Positions 7,530 to 15,896 of a stretch of DNA of 36,359 bases are shown in pieces. The notes under the pieces were generated by a model. The model was given only the letters and a program-made list of their open reading frames with translations. It made no database searches and had not been told where the DNA came from. This DNA is from CAZTVF01 sp964616985 (GTDB lineage Bacteria > Planctomycetota > Phycisphaerae > SM23-33), in assembly GCA_964616985.1 (NCBI GenBank), contig CAZTVF010000046.1:1-36359 (forward strand). The letters run 5' to 3'. How positions within the stretch are numbered: position 1 is the stretch's first letter; each line of letters starts with the position of its first letter. Made by a program: the position numbers and the translations under genes.

Positions 7530-9833
7530 TCAGCTCATCACGGCGTCGACGACGTGCGTGCCGTCGGGGAAGAGGGGGACGATGCTGCCGTCGATGGCCT
7601 GGCCGTCGACGGTGAGCGAGACCTTGCCCTTCTGCAGGCCGTGGGGGTTGGCGATGCGGATCTCGTACCGCGCGCCGCGGAAGTCGCGGGAGAGCGAGAC
7701 GTTCTTCCACTTCGAGGGCATGCAGGGGTCGATCAGCAGCCCGGTGTAGTCGGCCCGGACGCCGATGATCCACTCGGCCAGGGCGCGGTAGTACCACCCG
7801 CCCGTGCCGCTCATCCAGCCGAACTGCGTCTGGCCGGCACGCGGGTTGGCGGGCCCCAGGAACATGTTCGTCAGCACGTAAGGCTCGCAGCCGCTGTGTG
7901 TGGAGGGGTTCCACCGGCTGTCGGGCAGGGCCTTGAGGAACGAGGTGTAGGCTGCGTCGCCGCGCCCGCCGACGCAATCGGCAATGACCTTGAAACCGTT
8001 GGAATGGCAGTACGGCGTGCCGTTCTCCCAGATGCCCGGGTGCATCGCGGTCAGGCGGCCGATGCGGGGGTTGTGCTTCGTGAACGGCGGGTACAGCGTC
8101 AGGCTGCCGTAGGGGCTGTCGAGGTGCTTGTCGACGGCCGCGAAGAGCATATCACGGCGTTCGTCATCGACGATGCCGGCGAGGATGGCCCACACCTGCG
8201 GCAGCAGGTAGATGAAGCCCTCGCTCTCGGTGTGCGTGCCGACGGGCTCGTCGTAATCGTTGATCGCGCGCAGGTACCACTGCCCGTTCCACGCGTGCTC
8301 GTTCACCGCGTGCGTGAGGCGCTGGGCGCGCTGCAGCATCTCGGCGGCCTCGTTGGGGTTGCCGCGGACGCGCTTGGCGATGTCGGCCGAGATCTTCAGG
8401 CTGTAGATGATGCCGATGGTGGTCCACACGCTCTCGCCGCGGCCTTCGACGCCGACGCCGGTGAGCGAGTCGTTCCAATCGCCGAAGTGGGCCCGCACCA
8501 TGCCGCGGGCGCCCACGTCGTCGCTCGAATGCCGCAGCCCGCGGAGGTTGTGCTCCCAGACGCTGCCCTCGCCGCCGTCGAAGAACGGCACGACGTGGTC
8601 CAGCAGGGCCGCTTCGCCCGTTTCCTTCAGGTACGCCTCGAGCACCGGCGCGATCCACACCGGCCCATCGGAATAGTGGTGGGTGTCCACCGGCAGCCAG
8701 CCGCGCAGCGTGTGGCCGTCGGCGAACTGGTGGCGGAGGCACTCGTCGAGCATCTTGCGCGTGTAGGCGTGGTTGAAGGAAGCGGTCGCCCAGATCAGCT
8801 GCATCGCGTCGCGGAAGCCGCGGCCGTTGTCGCTGCCGACGTCGGCGTAGAGCTGGATCTGCTGCTTGACCCAGCCGTTGATGAGGTAGTTCACGTGCTC
8901 ATCGGGCGTGGTGACGCGGACGCGGTCGATCATGCCGGCCTTGCGGTGCTGCAACGCGGCGAACTCCTCCTCGATGACACCCTCGCGATTGAGCCGCTCG
9001 ACGATGCCTTGCGTCATCTCGAAGCCGCTGGTGGCGCCGAGATACACGTGGAACGTGACGCTCTTGCCGGAGGGGATGTTCAGCGTGTGCTCCATGGCGC
9101 CCACCATCTTCTCGCACTCGGCCAGCGAGTTGGTGCACTTGCCGGCCAGCACCGCCTCGGGGCGGTCGACGAAGCCGAAGTTGCCCAGGAAGGCCTTGCG
9201 GCTGGTGTCGAAGCCCGTGCACTTGCGGCTGGAGGCAACGAAGGCGCCGAAGACGTCGTGGGTGCGTTCGGCCGCGGTGTTGAGGCAGATGGCCGCGTTG
9301 AGGGCCTCGTAGAAGTGGCCGCCGAGATAGCTGAAGTAGTCGCTGTAGATGGGGTAGCCGGTGAGCAGCCAGTCGGCGAAGGTGTAGAACTTCAGGTGTG
9401 CGGGCTCGGGGCGGTTGTTGGTCAGTGTGACCGTCCAGATTTCGCAGGGTTCCTGGGCGGGCACGAAGACGCGCAGCTGCGACTCGATGCCGTCGAGGCT
9501 GGAGCGAATGATCGAGTAGCCCAGCCCATGCACGCACTGGAAGTTGTCCAGGTCGCGCTTGACGGGGCTCCACCCCGGCGACCAGACGACGCCCGAGACC
9601 TGGTCGCGAAGGAAGAAGTAGCGGCTGGTGTCGCGGACCATGATATTCCGCCCGCGCGGGTCGATGTACTGCATCGGGCGTTCCTTGTAGACGCCCTCGC
9701 CGCCGCCATGCTGGTTCCAGCCGGAAACGAAGTGGGTGTTCCACGAGTAGTTCGCCAGTCCGCGCGGCGTGTTGTAGTCGGTGATGACGAATTCCGTGCC
9801 GTTGTTCTGGAAGTAGCCGAAAGATGTCTTCAT
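7530..9833 (-). CDS. GH94 glycoside phosphorylase (cellobiose/chitobiose phosphorylase-like)
   Basis: Inverting phosphorylase of family GH94 (767 aa), which splits a beta-linked disaccharide or oligosaccharide with phosphate to give a sugar 1-phosphate. It opens with the family's SFGYFQNNGTEFVI and has the N-terminal beta-sandwich (about 1-280) followed by the (alpha/alpha)6 barrel. GRGFRDAMQ (about 337-345), YSDGPVW (about 387-393) and the general-acid motif HFGDWND (about 449-455) are present. The reading frame extends two codons further to a TTG, but AAAGG sits 6 nt before the ATG at 9833 and would abut the TTG, so the ATG is chosen. There is no signal peptide, as expected for a cytoplasmic enzyme. 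It lies downstream of the URO-D-like gene, separated by a paired-hairpin element. Specificity is not readable. Confidence 0.92.
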   Translation of the reverse strand: MKTSFGYFQNNGTEFVITDYNTPRGLANYSWNTHFVSGWNQHGGGEGVYKERPMQYIDPRGRNIMVRDTSRYFFLRDQVSGVVWSPGWSPVKRDLDNFQCVHGLGYSIIRSSLDGIESQLRVFVPAQEPCEIWTVTLTNNRPEPAHLKFYTFADWLLTGYPIYSDYFSYLGGHFYEALNAAICLNTAAERTHDVFGAFVASSRKCTGFDTSRKAFLGNFGFVDRPEAVLAGKCTNSLAECEKMVGAMEHTLNIPSGKSVTFHVYLGATSGFEMTQGIVERLNREGVIEEEFAALQHRKAGMIDRVRVTTPDEHVNYLINGWVKQQIQLYADVGSDNGRGFRDAMQLIWATASFNHAYTRKMLDECLRHQFADGHTLRGWLPVDTHHYSDGPVWIAPVLEAYLKETGEAALLDHVVPFFDGGEGSVWEHNLRGLRHSSDDVGARGMVRAHFGDWNDSLTGVGVEGRGESVWTTIGIIYSLKISADIAKRVRGNPNEAAEMLQRAQRLTHAVNEHAWNGQWYLRAINDYDEPVGTHTESEGFIYLLPQVWAILAGIVDDERRDMLFAAVDKHLDSPYGSLTLYPPFTKHNPRIGRLTAMHPGIWENGTPYCHSNGFKVIADCVGGRGDAAYTSFLKALPDSRWNPSTHSGCEPYVLTNMFLGPANPRAGQTQFGWMSGTGGWYYRALAEWIIGVRADYTGLLIDPCMPSKWKNVSLSRDFRGARYEIRIANPHGLQKGKVSLTVDGQAIDGSIVPLFPDGTHVVDAVMS

Positions 9834-9850
9834 GTCCAACCTTTCGCGGA

Positions 9851-9870
9851 GGCGGCCTTTCGGGGCCGCC
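9851..9870. repeat. Single-hairpin variant of the GGCGGCC repeat
   Basis: GGCGGCC and GGCCGCC separated by 6 nt form a perfect 7-bp stem just upstream of the GH94 start and its Shine-Dalgarno sequence. It is related to the paired element at 9891-9967 and could affect translation of the phosphorylase gene if transcribed with it. Confidence 0.6.
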
Positions 9871-9890
9871 GACTATGTCGCACGCTCGCC

Positions 9891-9967
9891 GGGTGGCGGC
9901 CTTCCCAGGCCGCCGCCTCTCCATCGTCCTGGCACGTTCGGGCGGCGGCCTGGGAAGGCCGCCACCC
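9891..9967. repeat. Paired-hairpin intergenic repeat, copy 1
   Basis: Two arms, 9891-9914 and 9940-9967, are inverted copies of each other. Each is itself a hairpin: GGCGGCCT and AGGCCGCC form an 8-bp stem around TCCC (or GGGA), flanked by GGGT/ACCC-type bases. The element lies between the URO-D-like and GH94 genes, with related copies at 11215-11284 and 21287-21382. No run of T follows, so it is not a simple intrinsic terminator; a REP-like element is the best description. Confidence 0.85.
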
Positions 9968-10002
9968 TTGAATCTCAATCACGGCCGCCACCTTATCTCA
10001 TG

Positions 10003-11088
10003 TCACTGCGGCGGGCCAAAGTCGTTGATCGCCTTCACAATCTGCGGGAAGCTCTTTCGCCACATGCCCGGCGGGACGTTCTCGCTGATCTGGATCTGCA
10101 GCCTGCCGGTGTGGCCGCCCTCATCAAGAATCTTGCGGGCCTCGGTGTAGATCTGCTCCTCGCTCCGCAGGTGCACCGAGGAGGGGAAGTTCAGGCACAC
10201 GCGCATCTGGGGCCAGAGCGTCACGGCCTCGGCGACGGTGGTGTCGTTGTCGGGCTTGGGCGAGAAACTGTCCAGGCCGCGAACGCCCGATTCGCTGATC
10301 GCCTGCCACAGCGGCTTGAGGTTGCCGTCCATGTGGACGAAGACGGGCAGGTCCATGCCGGCGGCGTCGAGCATCGCCGTCAGCTGGCGGTACATCGGCA
10401 GGCAGAAGCGGCGGAAGTAGGTCTCGCCGATGACCGGGGCGGTGATGTTGTCGGGGAAGACGAGGTAGGGAATGGGCAGTTCGCGGCAGGCGGCGATGGC
10501 GATCTCCAGCTGCCGGCGCTGCAGGTCGAACATCAGGGCGAAGACCTCGTCCATCAGGGCCGGCTCGTCGACCAGGTGCAGGCACAGGTCCTCCAGGCAG
10601 ACCCACTCCACCCACAACTGCTGGTAGGGCGTGCGGCTGACCGAGGTATGCGGCAGCCCATCGTCGCCAAGGTCGGCGAGGACCTTCTTGACCGGCTCGA
10701 GGTTCATGCGGACGGTGACGTCGCGAAAGTAGCTCATCAGGATATTGTAGTCGGCTGGTTCCTTGACGAAATGAGAGCGGGCCGCGTGCGTGCCGTAGGT
10801 GGGCTCCTTCACGCGTTCCTCCCACAGGTCGCCGGCGGGCGTGTGCAGCGTGCGGCGGAAGCCCTTCTGGCCGTCCTGCTCAAACGGTTCGGTCGTGAAG
10901 CGGCAGTGGGGCGAATCGCCCGCCACCGGGCCGCACCACCGCAACAGTCCCATGTTGTCGCGGCCTATCTCGGCCCAGATTTCCTGGGTCGGCCCGGCCA
11001 GGCCGTCGTACTGGACGAATGGCACGCGGTCATGGGGTTTGAGTTGCACGACGGCGAGCATCCGCTCACGCATGGTCATCTTGGACAT
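10003..11088 (-). CDS. URO-D superfamily protein (methyltransferase-like)
   Basis: A 361-aa TIM-barrel protein of the uroporphyrinogen decarboxylase superfamily, which includes corrinoid:coenzyme methyltransferases (MtaA/CmuA type) as well as HemE. It starts MTMRERMLAVVQLKPHDRVPF, the usual opening of the methyltransferase-like branch. In MtaA-type enzymes a zinc site uses H-x-C; here the equivalent position appears to be H252-M-D254-G, so the thiol-activating cysteine is not conserved. There is no obvious HemE signature. The start ATG has AGGGAG about 7 nt upstream. It lies between a GH38-like protein and a GH94 phosphorylase, which suggests a role in glycan metabolism, perhaps handling methyl groups or methoxylated sugars. 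That role is inference only. Confidence 0.8.
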   Translation of the reverse strand: MSKMTMRERMLAVVQLKPHDRVPFVQYDGLAGPTQEIWAEIGRDNMGLLRWCGPVAGDSPHCRFTTEPFEQDGQKGFRRTLHTPAGDLWEERVKEPTYGTHAARSHFVKEPADYNILMSYFRDVTVRMNLEPVKKVLADLGDDGLPHTSVSRTPYQQLWVEWVCLEDLCLHLVDEPALMDEVFALMFDLQRRQLEIAIAACRELPIPYLVFPDNITAPVIGETYFRRFCLPMYRQLTAMLDAAGMDLPVFVHMDGNLKPLWQAISESGVRGLDSFSPKPDNDTTVAEAVTLWPQMRVCLNFPSSVHLRSEEQIYTEARKILDEGGHTGRLQIQISENVPPGMWRKSFPQIVKAINDFGPPQ

Positions 11089-11214
11089 CGGGGACTCCCT
11101 TCGGTTTCGGATAGGAAACAGCGAACCTGCGGCAGGCAGGCCGCAGAATATCGAATACTGAACTCAGAATGTCAAAGTGAAGACGACCCTGGTGCTCTGT
11201 CTACCTTCAAGTGA

Positions 11215-11284
11215 GGGGTGGCGGCCTTCCCAGGCCGCCACCCGCAGACGGCTGTGGCGGCGGCCTGGGAAGGCCGCCACCCCT
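11215..11284. repeat. Paired-hairpin intergenic repeat, copy 2
   Basis: Arms at 11215-11243 and 11256-11284 are inverted copies. Each holds the GGCGGCCT/AGGCCGCC self-complementary hairpin with GGGTGG/CCACCC flanks, separated by only 12 nt. It lies between the stop of the GH38-like gene and the start of the URO-D-like gene. Adjacent sequence at 11125-11165 has a short GC-rich palindrome and no coding content. Confidence 0.85.
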
Positions 11285-11294
11285 TGGCTGCGTC

Positions 11295-13301
11295 TCACGC
11301 GAAGCTCAGCACGAACCGGAACTTCGCATCCTCTTCGAACCACATGGGGAAGTTGCTGCCCCAGACGTTGTTGAAGAGGTTGAAGTGCCAGCCCTTGGAC
11401 AGGTCCGGCGGGCTGTTGTTGAAGTTCAGCAGCCCGCTGTCGCCCACGGCCACCAGCGGCGCGTCGAGCGTCTCGATCGCCATCTGGCCCTCGTGGCCGC
11501 CGTAGGTGACGCCGCGGCCGAGGGCGTGCAGCTTCTTGTTCCCGTCGTCGATGACTTCCAGCGGCGAGATGGGCCAGCCCAACTTGTCCATCATCCAGGC
11601 AGGGGCGTCGGCGGCGATGGGGTTGAACGACATCCACAGGGCCTCGGCGATACGGCAGGCGGGCTTGTCGAACCACTGCAGCTCGACGCGCACCTGGGCG
11701 GCCTCGGCGGGCATGTGGTACTTCACGACGATCTTCCGCGGGCAGCCGTAAAGGGCGGACGCGTCCTTCTCGCAGGCGAGCTCGATGAGGATCGTCTCGC
11801 CCAGCTTGTCGGCGTGGCGCCAGGCACCGCGGAGCGTGGGGGCGAACTTGCGGGCTTCTTTGATGGCCTTGTCGACGCCGGGCTTGGAGAAGTCTGGCGT
11901 GGCCCAGATCGCGTGCCACGGCCAGCCCATGTTGATGCAGTAGTTCTTGAGCCAGGCGTCGTATTCGTTCTGGGAGAAGACCTCGTAGCCGAAGGTCGCC
12001 AGCGGGTGCTGCGCATCGGCCCAGGTGCGGCCGGCGGCCTTGTGCACGAGGTGGTTGATGGCGCCGGTGGCCGGGTCGATGCCGAGGGTGAAGCGGGGCG
12101 TCTCGATGGCGGCAAGGTCGGAGATCTTCTTGAACCCCGTCTTCTTCGGCAGGGCGGGCTTGAGCTCGGCCAGGGCCAGCTTGGCCTCCTGCGCGACGGA
12201 GCCCTTGAGCTCGGCCACGGCGTCGGCGAGGTACTGGCGTTGCTCGGCCCAGGAGGCCTGGACCTTCTTGAAGTTGGGCAGCTTGCGGGCGGCGGCGAAG
12301 CTCTTGGCGTCGTAGCTGCGGTAGTCGTTGAGGTGGCTCTTGATGTCCAGGCCCCAGGTGTGCTCGGGGATCATCATCAGCAGGCGGCTGAACGTCTTGA
12401 AGTGCTTGTTGCGGGCGAAGCCCGTGCAGCGGCCCATGAGCTCCTCGCGCAGGCGGCAGAGCTGGCGGAAGCGGGCGACCTTGATGGGGTCGGTGCCGGC
12501 GCCGTGGATCCACGTGTCGCCGAGATCCTCGGTGACGATGGGCAGCTTGTCGCGGAACTGCACCAGGCGGCGGGCGAAGGCGTCCAGCGTGGAGGCGATC
12601 ACCTGCGTCTGGGGGAATTCGCGGCGGAGGCGGAGGAAGGTTTCCACCACGCTCCATACGTTCTGCGGGCCCTGGTTGTCGCCCGTGTGGCCGAACGTCA
12701 GGGCCTCGTCCATGCCCTCGACGAGGTTCGTCCCGCCGTAGTTGACGTTGTACACGACGACGACCTCCGAGCCGTCGTTGTGCTGCCAGCGGAACACCGG
12801 GGGCACCTTGGGCGAGCGGCTGGCGGGGTTCACGCCGATGTGCAGCATCTGCACGCCCGCCTCGGCCAGGTAGGGCACCATCGCCCGCGTGTGGCCGGGG
12901 ACGTCGGTCATCTTGGCCGCGATGGTCTTGCGGCCGAAACGCTCGTCGAGCTCCTGGCTGAGCGAGAGGCCGAAACGCAGCAGGCTGCCGCCCATGAGCT
13001 CGGTGTGCGTGGTGAAGGGCAGGGCGTGCCAGGCGATGTCGCCGGCGACGATCGCCTCTTCCATCGCCTTGCGGGCCGGGCCCTTGCTGCGTTCGAGGTA
13101 CTCATAGATCAGCCAGCTGCCGGTCGTCCACAGGAAGCGTTCCTCCGCGCCCGTCTCCCGCAGCTCCTTCGCCACCGCGATGGCCCGGGGGATGAACGAG
13201 TTCAGGTACGCATCGGTGACGTTGGCGGCGAAATCGGTGAACCCGACGTCGAGATGGGTTTTGAAGACGACGTGGAGGATTTTGGGCGCAGGGTTGCTCA
13301 T
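11295..13301 (-). CDS. GH38-like/DUF5054 protein, putative alpha-mannosidase-type glycosidase
   Basis: A 668-aa protein whose N-terminal third resembles the GH38 (alpha-mannosidase) catalytic domain and whose whole length fits the DUF5054 family. The metal-binding strand HVVFKTHLDVGFTD (10-23) gives H16 and D18. MTDVPGHT (131-138) corresponds to the GH38 D-x-F-G-H motif, with D133 in the nucleophile position. The open frame runs another 31 codons upstream to 13394, but those codons translate intergenic AATGAC repeats, so the ATG at 13301 is chosen where conserved sequence begins; the RBS there is weak. No signal peptide is present. It follows the GH4 gene on the same strand, and the URO-D-like and GH94 genes come next. 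The true substrate is unknown. Confidence 0.82.
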   Translation of the reverse strand: MSNPAPKILHVVFKTHLDVGFTDFAANVTDAYLNSFIPRAIAVAKELRETGAEERFLWTTGSWLIYEYLERSKGPARKAMEEAIVAGDIAWHALPFTTHTELMGGSLLRFGLSLSQELDERFGRKTIAAKMTDVPGHTRAMVPYLAEAGVQMLHIGVNPASRSPKVPPVFRWQHNDGSEVVVVYNVNYGGTNLVEGMDEALTFGHTGDNQGPQNVWSVVETFLRLRREFPQTQVIASTLDAFARRLVQFRDKLPIVTEDLGDTWIHGAGTDPIKVARFRQLCRLREELMGRCTGFARNKHFKTFSRLLMMIPEHTWGLDIKSHLNDYRSYDAKSFAAARKLPNFKKVQASWAEQRQYLADAVAELKGSVAQEAKLALAELKPALPKKTGFKKISDLAAIETPRFTLGIDPATGAINHLVHKAAGRTWADAQHPLATFGYEVFSQNEYDAWLKNYCINMGWPWHAIWATPDFSKPGVDKAIKEARKFAPTLRGAWRHADKLGETILIELACEKDASALYGCPRKIVVKYHMPAEAAQVRVELQWFDKPACRIAEALWMSFNPIAADAPAWMMDKLGWPISPLEVIDDGNKKLHALGRGVTYGGHEGQMAIETLDAPLVAVGDSGLLNFNNSPPDLSKGWHFNLFNNVWGSNFPMWFEEDAKFRFVLSFA

Positions 13302-13338
13302 AGGTTCTGTGCAGGTACTTTCTCTTCCTTGGCATTGT

Positions 13339-13441
13339 GAATGACGAATGACTAATGACAAATGACGAATTAAAAGACAAGGACAAAGGCCCAAAGGAGG
13401 CTACTCCCGCCTTGTTCGTCATTCATTCGTCATTCGTCATT
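13339..13441. repeat. Inverted arrays of AATGAC microrepeats
   Basis: AATGACGA/AATGACTA-type heptamers repeat at 13339-13370, and their complement (TCGTCATT) repeats at 13414-13441. Together they form imperfect inverted arrays around about 43 nt of spacer. They occupy the gap between the GH4 and GH38-like genes. They may be non-coding microrepeats of the kind that recur at 14883-14917 and 36300-36340 with other units. Confidence 0.7.
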
Positions 13442-13458
13442 GGCCGACTCTGTCGGCC
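13442..13458 (-). terminator. Short hairpin downstream of the GH4 gene
   Basis: GGCCGAC and GTCGGCC form a perfect 7-bp stem around a 3-nt loop, beginning 7 nt after the GH4 stop. There is no T-run on the minus strand, so intrinsic termination is uncertain; a repeat-associated hairpin is equally likely. Confidence 0.4.
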
Positions 13459-13464
13459 TTCCGA

Positions 13465-14793
13465 CTAGATCGACAGACTCTTGAACTGCGGCAGGTAGTT
13501 GCGGTTCTTGAGCAGCATCTCCTGCGTCATCTTCTTGATCTCGGCCAGCGAGAGCACTGCCGCCGAGAGCGGGTCGTAGGCGACGGCCTGCATCACGAGG
13601 CGCGGGTCGCCGGTGAGGGCGGCCTCGACGGCCATCTCCTCGACGGCGATGGTGATGTTGTTCAAGGCCGCCAGCTGCGGGGGCAGCGGGCCGACGTGCA
13701 CGGCGTTGAAGCCGCTGCGATCGGCCACCACGGGCACCTCGACGCACGACTCTCGCGGCAGGTTGTCGATCAGGCCGTCGTTGGGCACGTTGCCGTTGAA
13801 CTTGAACATCTCGCCGCCCATGTACGCGTTGATGATGTACGCCGCGTACTCCTGCCCGCGTTCCAGCGGGAAGGGGGCCCCGTCGGCGAACCACTTGCGG
13901 GTGTCCTTCTTCCAGTTCTTCGAGGAGTACAGGTACCACTCGAGGATCTGGGCATACTTGCCCGGGTTCCAGCCCGTGCCCGGCAGGCAGTACTTCTCGA
14001 TCAGCTCGGGCCGCTTGCGGAACCACCAATTGTATTCGCTGTTGTGGCCGCTGGACTCGGTGACATAGTAGTCCAGGTGGAGGAACATCTCGTTGCGGAC
14101 GATCTCGGACTTGTAGATCTTCTTGTTGGTCGCGACGGCCTTGCGGAGCGCGGGGTAGGCGTCCTTGCCGTTGCGCTTGAACTCGACGTAGAAGGCCTGG
14201 TGGTTGATGCCCGCGCAGGTGTAGGTGATCTCGTCCATCTTGGCGCCGATCCAGCCGGCGAGCATGTGGGCCGTGCCCTGCACGCTGTGGCACAGGCCGG
14301 TGAGCTTGATGAAGCTCTCGCGCTGCATGGCCCGGCAGAGCATGGCCATCGGGTTGGTGTAGTTCAGCAGGATGGCGTTGGGGCAGAGCTTCTCCATGTC
14401 CTTGACGATGGAGACCATGACCGGGATGGTGCGTAGGGCGCGGAAGATGCCGCTGACCGAGCGGGTGTCGCCGACGTTGGTGTCGACGCCGTACTTCTTG
14501 GGGATCTCGATGTCATGCCGCCACACGTCCACGCCGCCGTTCAGGATGGTGCACAGGACGGCGTCGGCGCCCTTGAGGGCCTCGCGCCGGTCGGTGGTGG
14601 CGATGATCCTGGCGGGGTAGTTGCCGCGATCCACGATCGTCTGGCAGGCCTTGCGGGCGAACTCGAGACGCTCCTTGTTGATGTCCATCAGGACCAGCGT
14701 CGCGTCCTTGAGCAACGGGAACGTGAGAATATCCCGCACCAGCCCCCGCGTGAAGCCCAGGCTGCCTGCGCCGATGAATGCGATACGAGCCAT
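13465..14793 (-). CDS. GH4 NAD- and Mn-dependent glycosidase (alpha-galactosidase/MelA-like)
   Basis: Family GH4 enzyme of 442 aa, the typical family length. GH4 enzymes cleave glycosides by a redox-elimination mechanism using NAD and a divalent metal. The dinucleotide-binding GAGSLGF is at 8-14, YTNPM at 145-149, and the metal ligands are C168 in GLCHSVQG and H198 in GINHQAF. The overall pattern is closer to MelA/AglA alpha-galactosidases and alpha-glucosidases than to phospho-beta-glucosidases, but specificity is uncertain. The start ATG has AGAGG about 9 nt upstream. It lacks a signal peptide, as expected because NAD is cytoplasmic. It is followed on the same strand by the GH38-like gene and preceded by folD. 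A second alpha-galactosidase-type enzyme (GH27) is encoded at 4234-5787. Confidence 0.93.
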   Translation of the reverse strand: MARIAFIGAGSLGFTRGLVRDILTFPLLKDATLVLMDINKERLEFARKACQTIVDRGNYPARIIATTDRREALKGADAVLCTILNGGVDVWRHDIEIPKKYGVDTNVGDTRSVSGIFRALRTIPVMVSIVKDMEKLCPNAILLNYTNPMAMLCRAMQRESFIKLTGLCHSVQGTAHMLAGWIGAKMDEITYTCAGINHQAFYVEFKRNGKDAYPALRKAVATNKKIYKSEIVRNEMFLHLDYYVTESSGHNSEYNWWFRKRPELIEKYCLPGTGWNPGKYAQILEWYLYSSKNWKKDTRKWFADGAPFPLERGQEYAAYIINAYMGGEMFKFNGNVPNDGLIDNLPRESCVEVPVVADRSGFNAVHVGPLPPQLAALNNITIAVEEMAVEAALTGDPRLVMQAVAYDPLSAAVLSLAEIKKMTQEMLLKNRNYLPQFKSLSI

Positions 14794-14812
14794 GTTCGAA
14801 ACCTCTGATTTC

Positions 14813-14917
14813 TATTGCCTATTGCCTATTCGTAATTTCACGCACAGCTCACTTTGGGCGTCAGCAGACCGATCCGCATCGCAAGCATCTTCAATCCGCA
14901 TTCCGCAATCCGCAATT
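14813..14917. repeat. Microrepeat tracts between folD and the GH4 gene
   Basis: Two short tracts: TATTGCC units at about 14813-14829, and alternating CAATCCGCATTC/CAATCCGCAATTC units at about 14891-14917. The second unit type recurs in inverse complement near 36300-36325. No hairpin with a T-run was found. Confidence 0.6.
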
Positions 14918-14918
14918 C

Positions 14919-15896
14919 TTACGCCGTGGCGCGACAGCACGCGATGGCGTTCTTGAGCAGCGTGGCCGTGGTCACGGGGCCCACGCCGCCGGGGACGGGC
15001 GTGATGGCGGCGACCTTCTCGAGGGCGCCAGCGTAGTCGACGTCGCCGACGGTCTTCATGTCGGGCTTGCCCTTGTCGTTCAGCGTGGGCTGGTTGTTGG
15101 CGTCGAAGGCCTTGGGGATGCGGTTGATGGCCACGTCGATGACGATCGCGCCGTCCTTGAGCATGTCGGCCTTGATCAGCGGCGAGAGGTCCGGCAGCTT
15201 GGGGCTCTCGCCGGCCTTGACCTTGCGCTGGTAGGCGGCCCACTTGGCCTGGCTGACGCCGGCGGCGACGAAGAGGATGTCGGCCCGCTTGGTGTGGAAG
15301 GCGAGGTCCTTGGTGGCCACGTGGCAGACGGTGACGGTGGGGGAGGCGTTGAGGCTCTGCAGCAGGATCATCGCGATGGGCTTGCCGACGATCTCGCTGT
15401 GGCCGACCACGACGGTCTCCTTGCCCGCGAGGTCGGGGCAGGTGCGCTTGAGCAGTTCCACCGCGGCCATCGGCGTGCAGGGGGCCACGATGCCGCCGCC
15501 GAAGAACAGCCGCCCCATGTTGATGGGGTTCATGCCCTCGGCGTCCTTATCGGGGCTGATGGTGACCTGCACCTTGCGGGCGTCGATCTGCGGGGGCAGG
15601 GGCATCTGCAGGATCATCGCATGGACCTTGGGGTCCTTGTTGAGCTGGTCGATCTTCGCCAGCAGGTCCGCCTGCGACATCTCGGCCGGCAGGTTCAGCA
15701 GTTCATACTCGATGCCGACGGCCTGGCAGCTCTTGGCCTGGGCGTTGGTGTAGATCTTGCTGGCGGGGTTCTCGCCGACCTGGATCGCCACGAGGTGCGG
15801 GCGTTTGCCGGCGGCGGCAAGCTTCTCGGCCTCGGCGGCGGTCTGGGCGTTCATTTCCTTGGCAATCGCTTCCCCATCGATGATGCTGGCGGTCAT
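14919..15896 (-). CDS. folD: FolD-family methylenetetrahydrofolate dehydrogenase/cyclohydrolase, variant active site
   Basis: FolD-type protein (325 aa) for interconversion of 5,10-methylene-, methenyl- and 10-formyl-THF. Clear landmarks are VGENPASKIYT (40-50), ILQMPLPP (95-102), the Rossmann motif VVVGHSEIVGKP (162-173) and TPVPGGVGPVT near the C-terminus. The family's Y-x-x-x-K catalytic lysine is Q53 here (Y49-T-N-A-Q53), and the usual DVDG aspartate is E120 (DAEG). It is also about 40 residues longer than typical FolD, with insertions around AKWAAYQRKVKAGESPKLPD and around KAFDANNQPTLNDKGKPD. The start ATG has AAGGAG 7 nt upstream. It may keep dehydrogenase but lose or alter cyclohydrolase activity (inference). 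It lies directly upstream of the GH4 gene on the same strand. Confidence 0.9.
   Translation of the reverse strand: MTASIIDGEAIAKEMNAQTAAEAEKLAAAGKRPHLVAIQVGENPASKIYTNAQAKSCQAVGIEYELLNLPAEMSQADLLAKIDQLNKDPKVHAMILQMPLPPQIDARKVQVTISPDKDAEGMNPINMGRLFFGGGIVAPCTPMAAVELLKRTCPDLAGKETVVVGHSEIVGKPIAMILLQSLNASPTVTVCHVATKDLAFHTKRADILFVAAGVSQAKWAAYQRKVKAGESPKLPDLSPLIKADMLKDGAIVIDVAINRIPKAFDANNQPTLNDKGKPDMKTVGDVDYAGALEKVAAITPVPGGVGPVTTATLLKNAIACCRATA

Noticed and set aside
7449..9971. An 840-codon open frame on the plus strand
   Set aside because: It is antisense to the GH94 gene, consists of low-complexity Arg/Val/Ala/His sequence and arises from high GC at third positions.
10003..11088. HemE (true uroporphyrinogen decarboxylase)
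   Set aside because: The N-terminus and HMDG motif match the methyltransferase-like branch, there is no HemE signature, and no heme genes are nearby.
11211..13340. A 709-codon plus-strand open frame
   Set aside because: It is antisense to the GH38-like gene, which has clear motifs; the plus-strand translation has no recognisable domain.
13302..13394. N-terminal extension of the GH38-like protein
   Set aside because: It is made of AATGAC microrepeats and has no family similarity.
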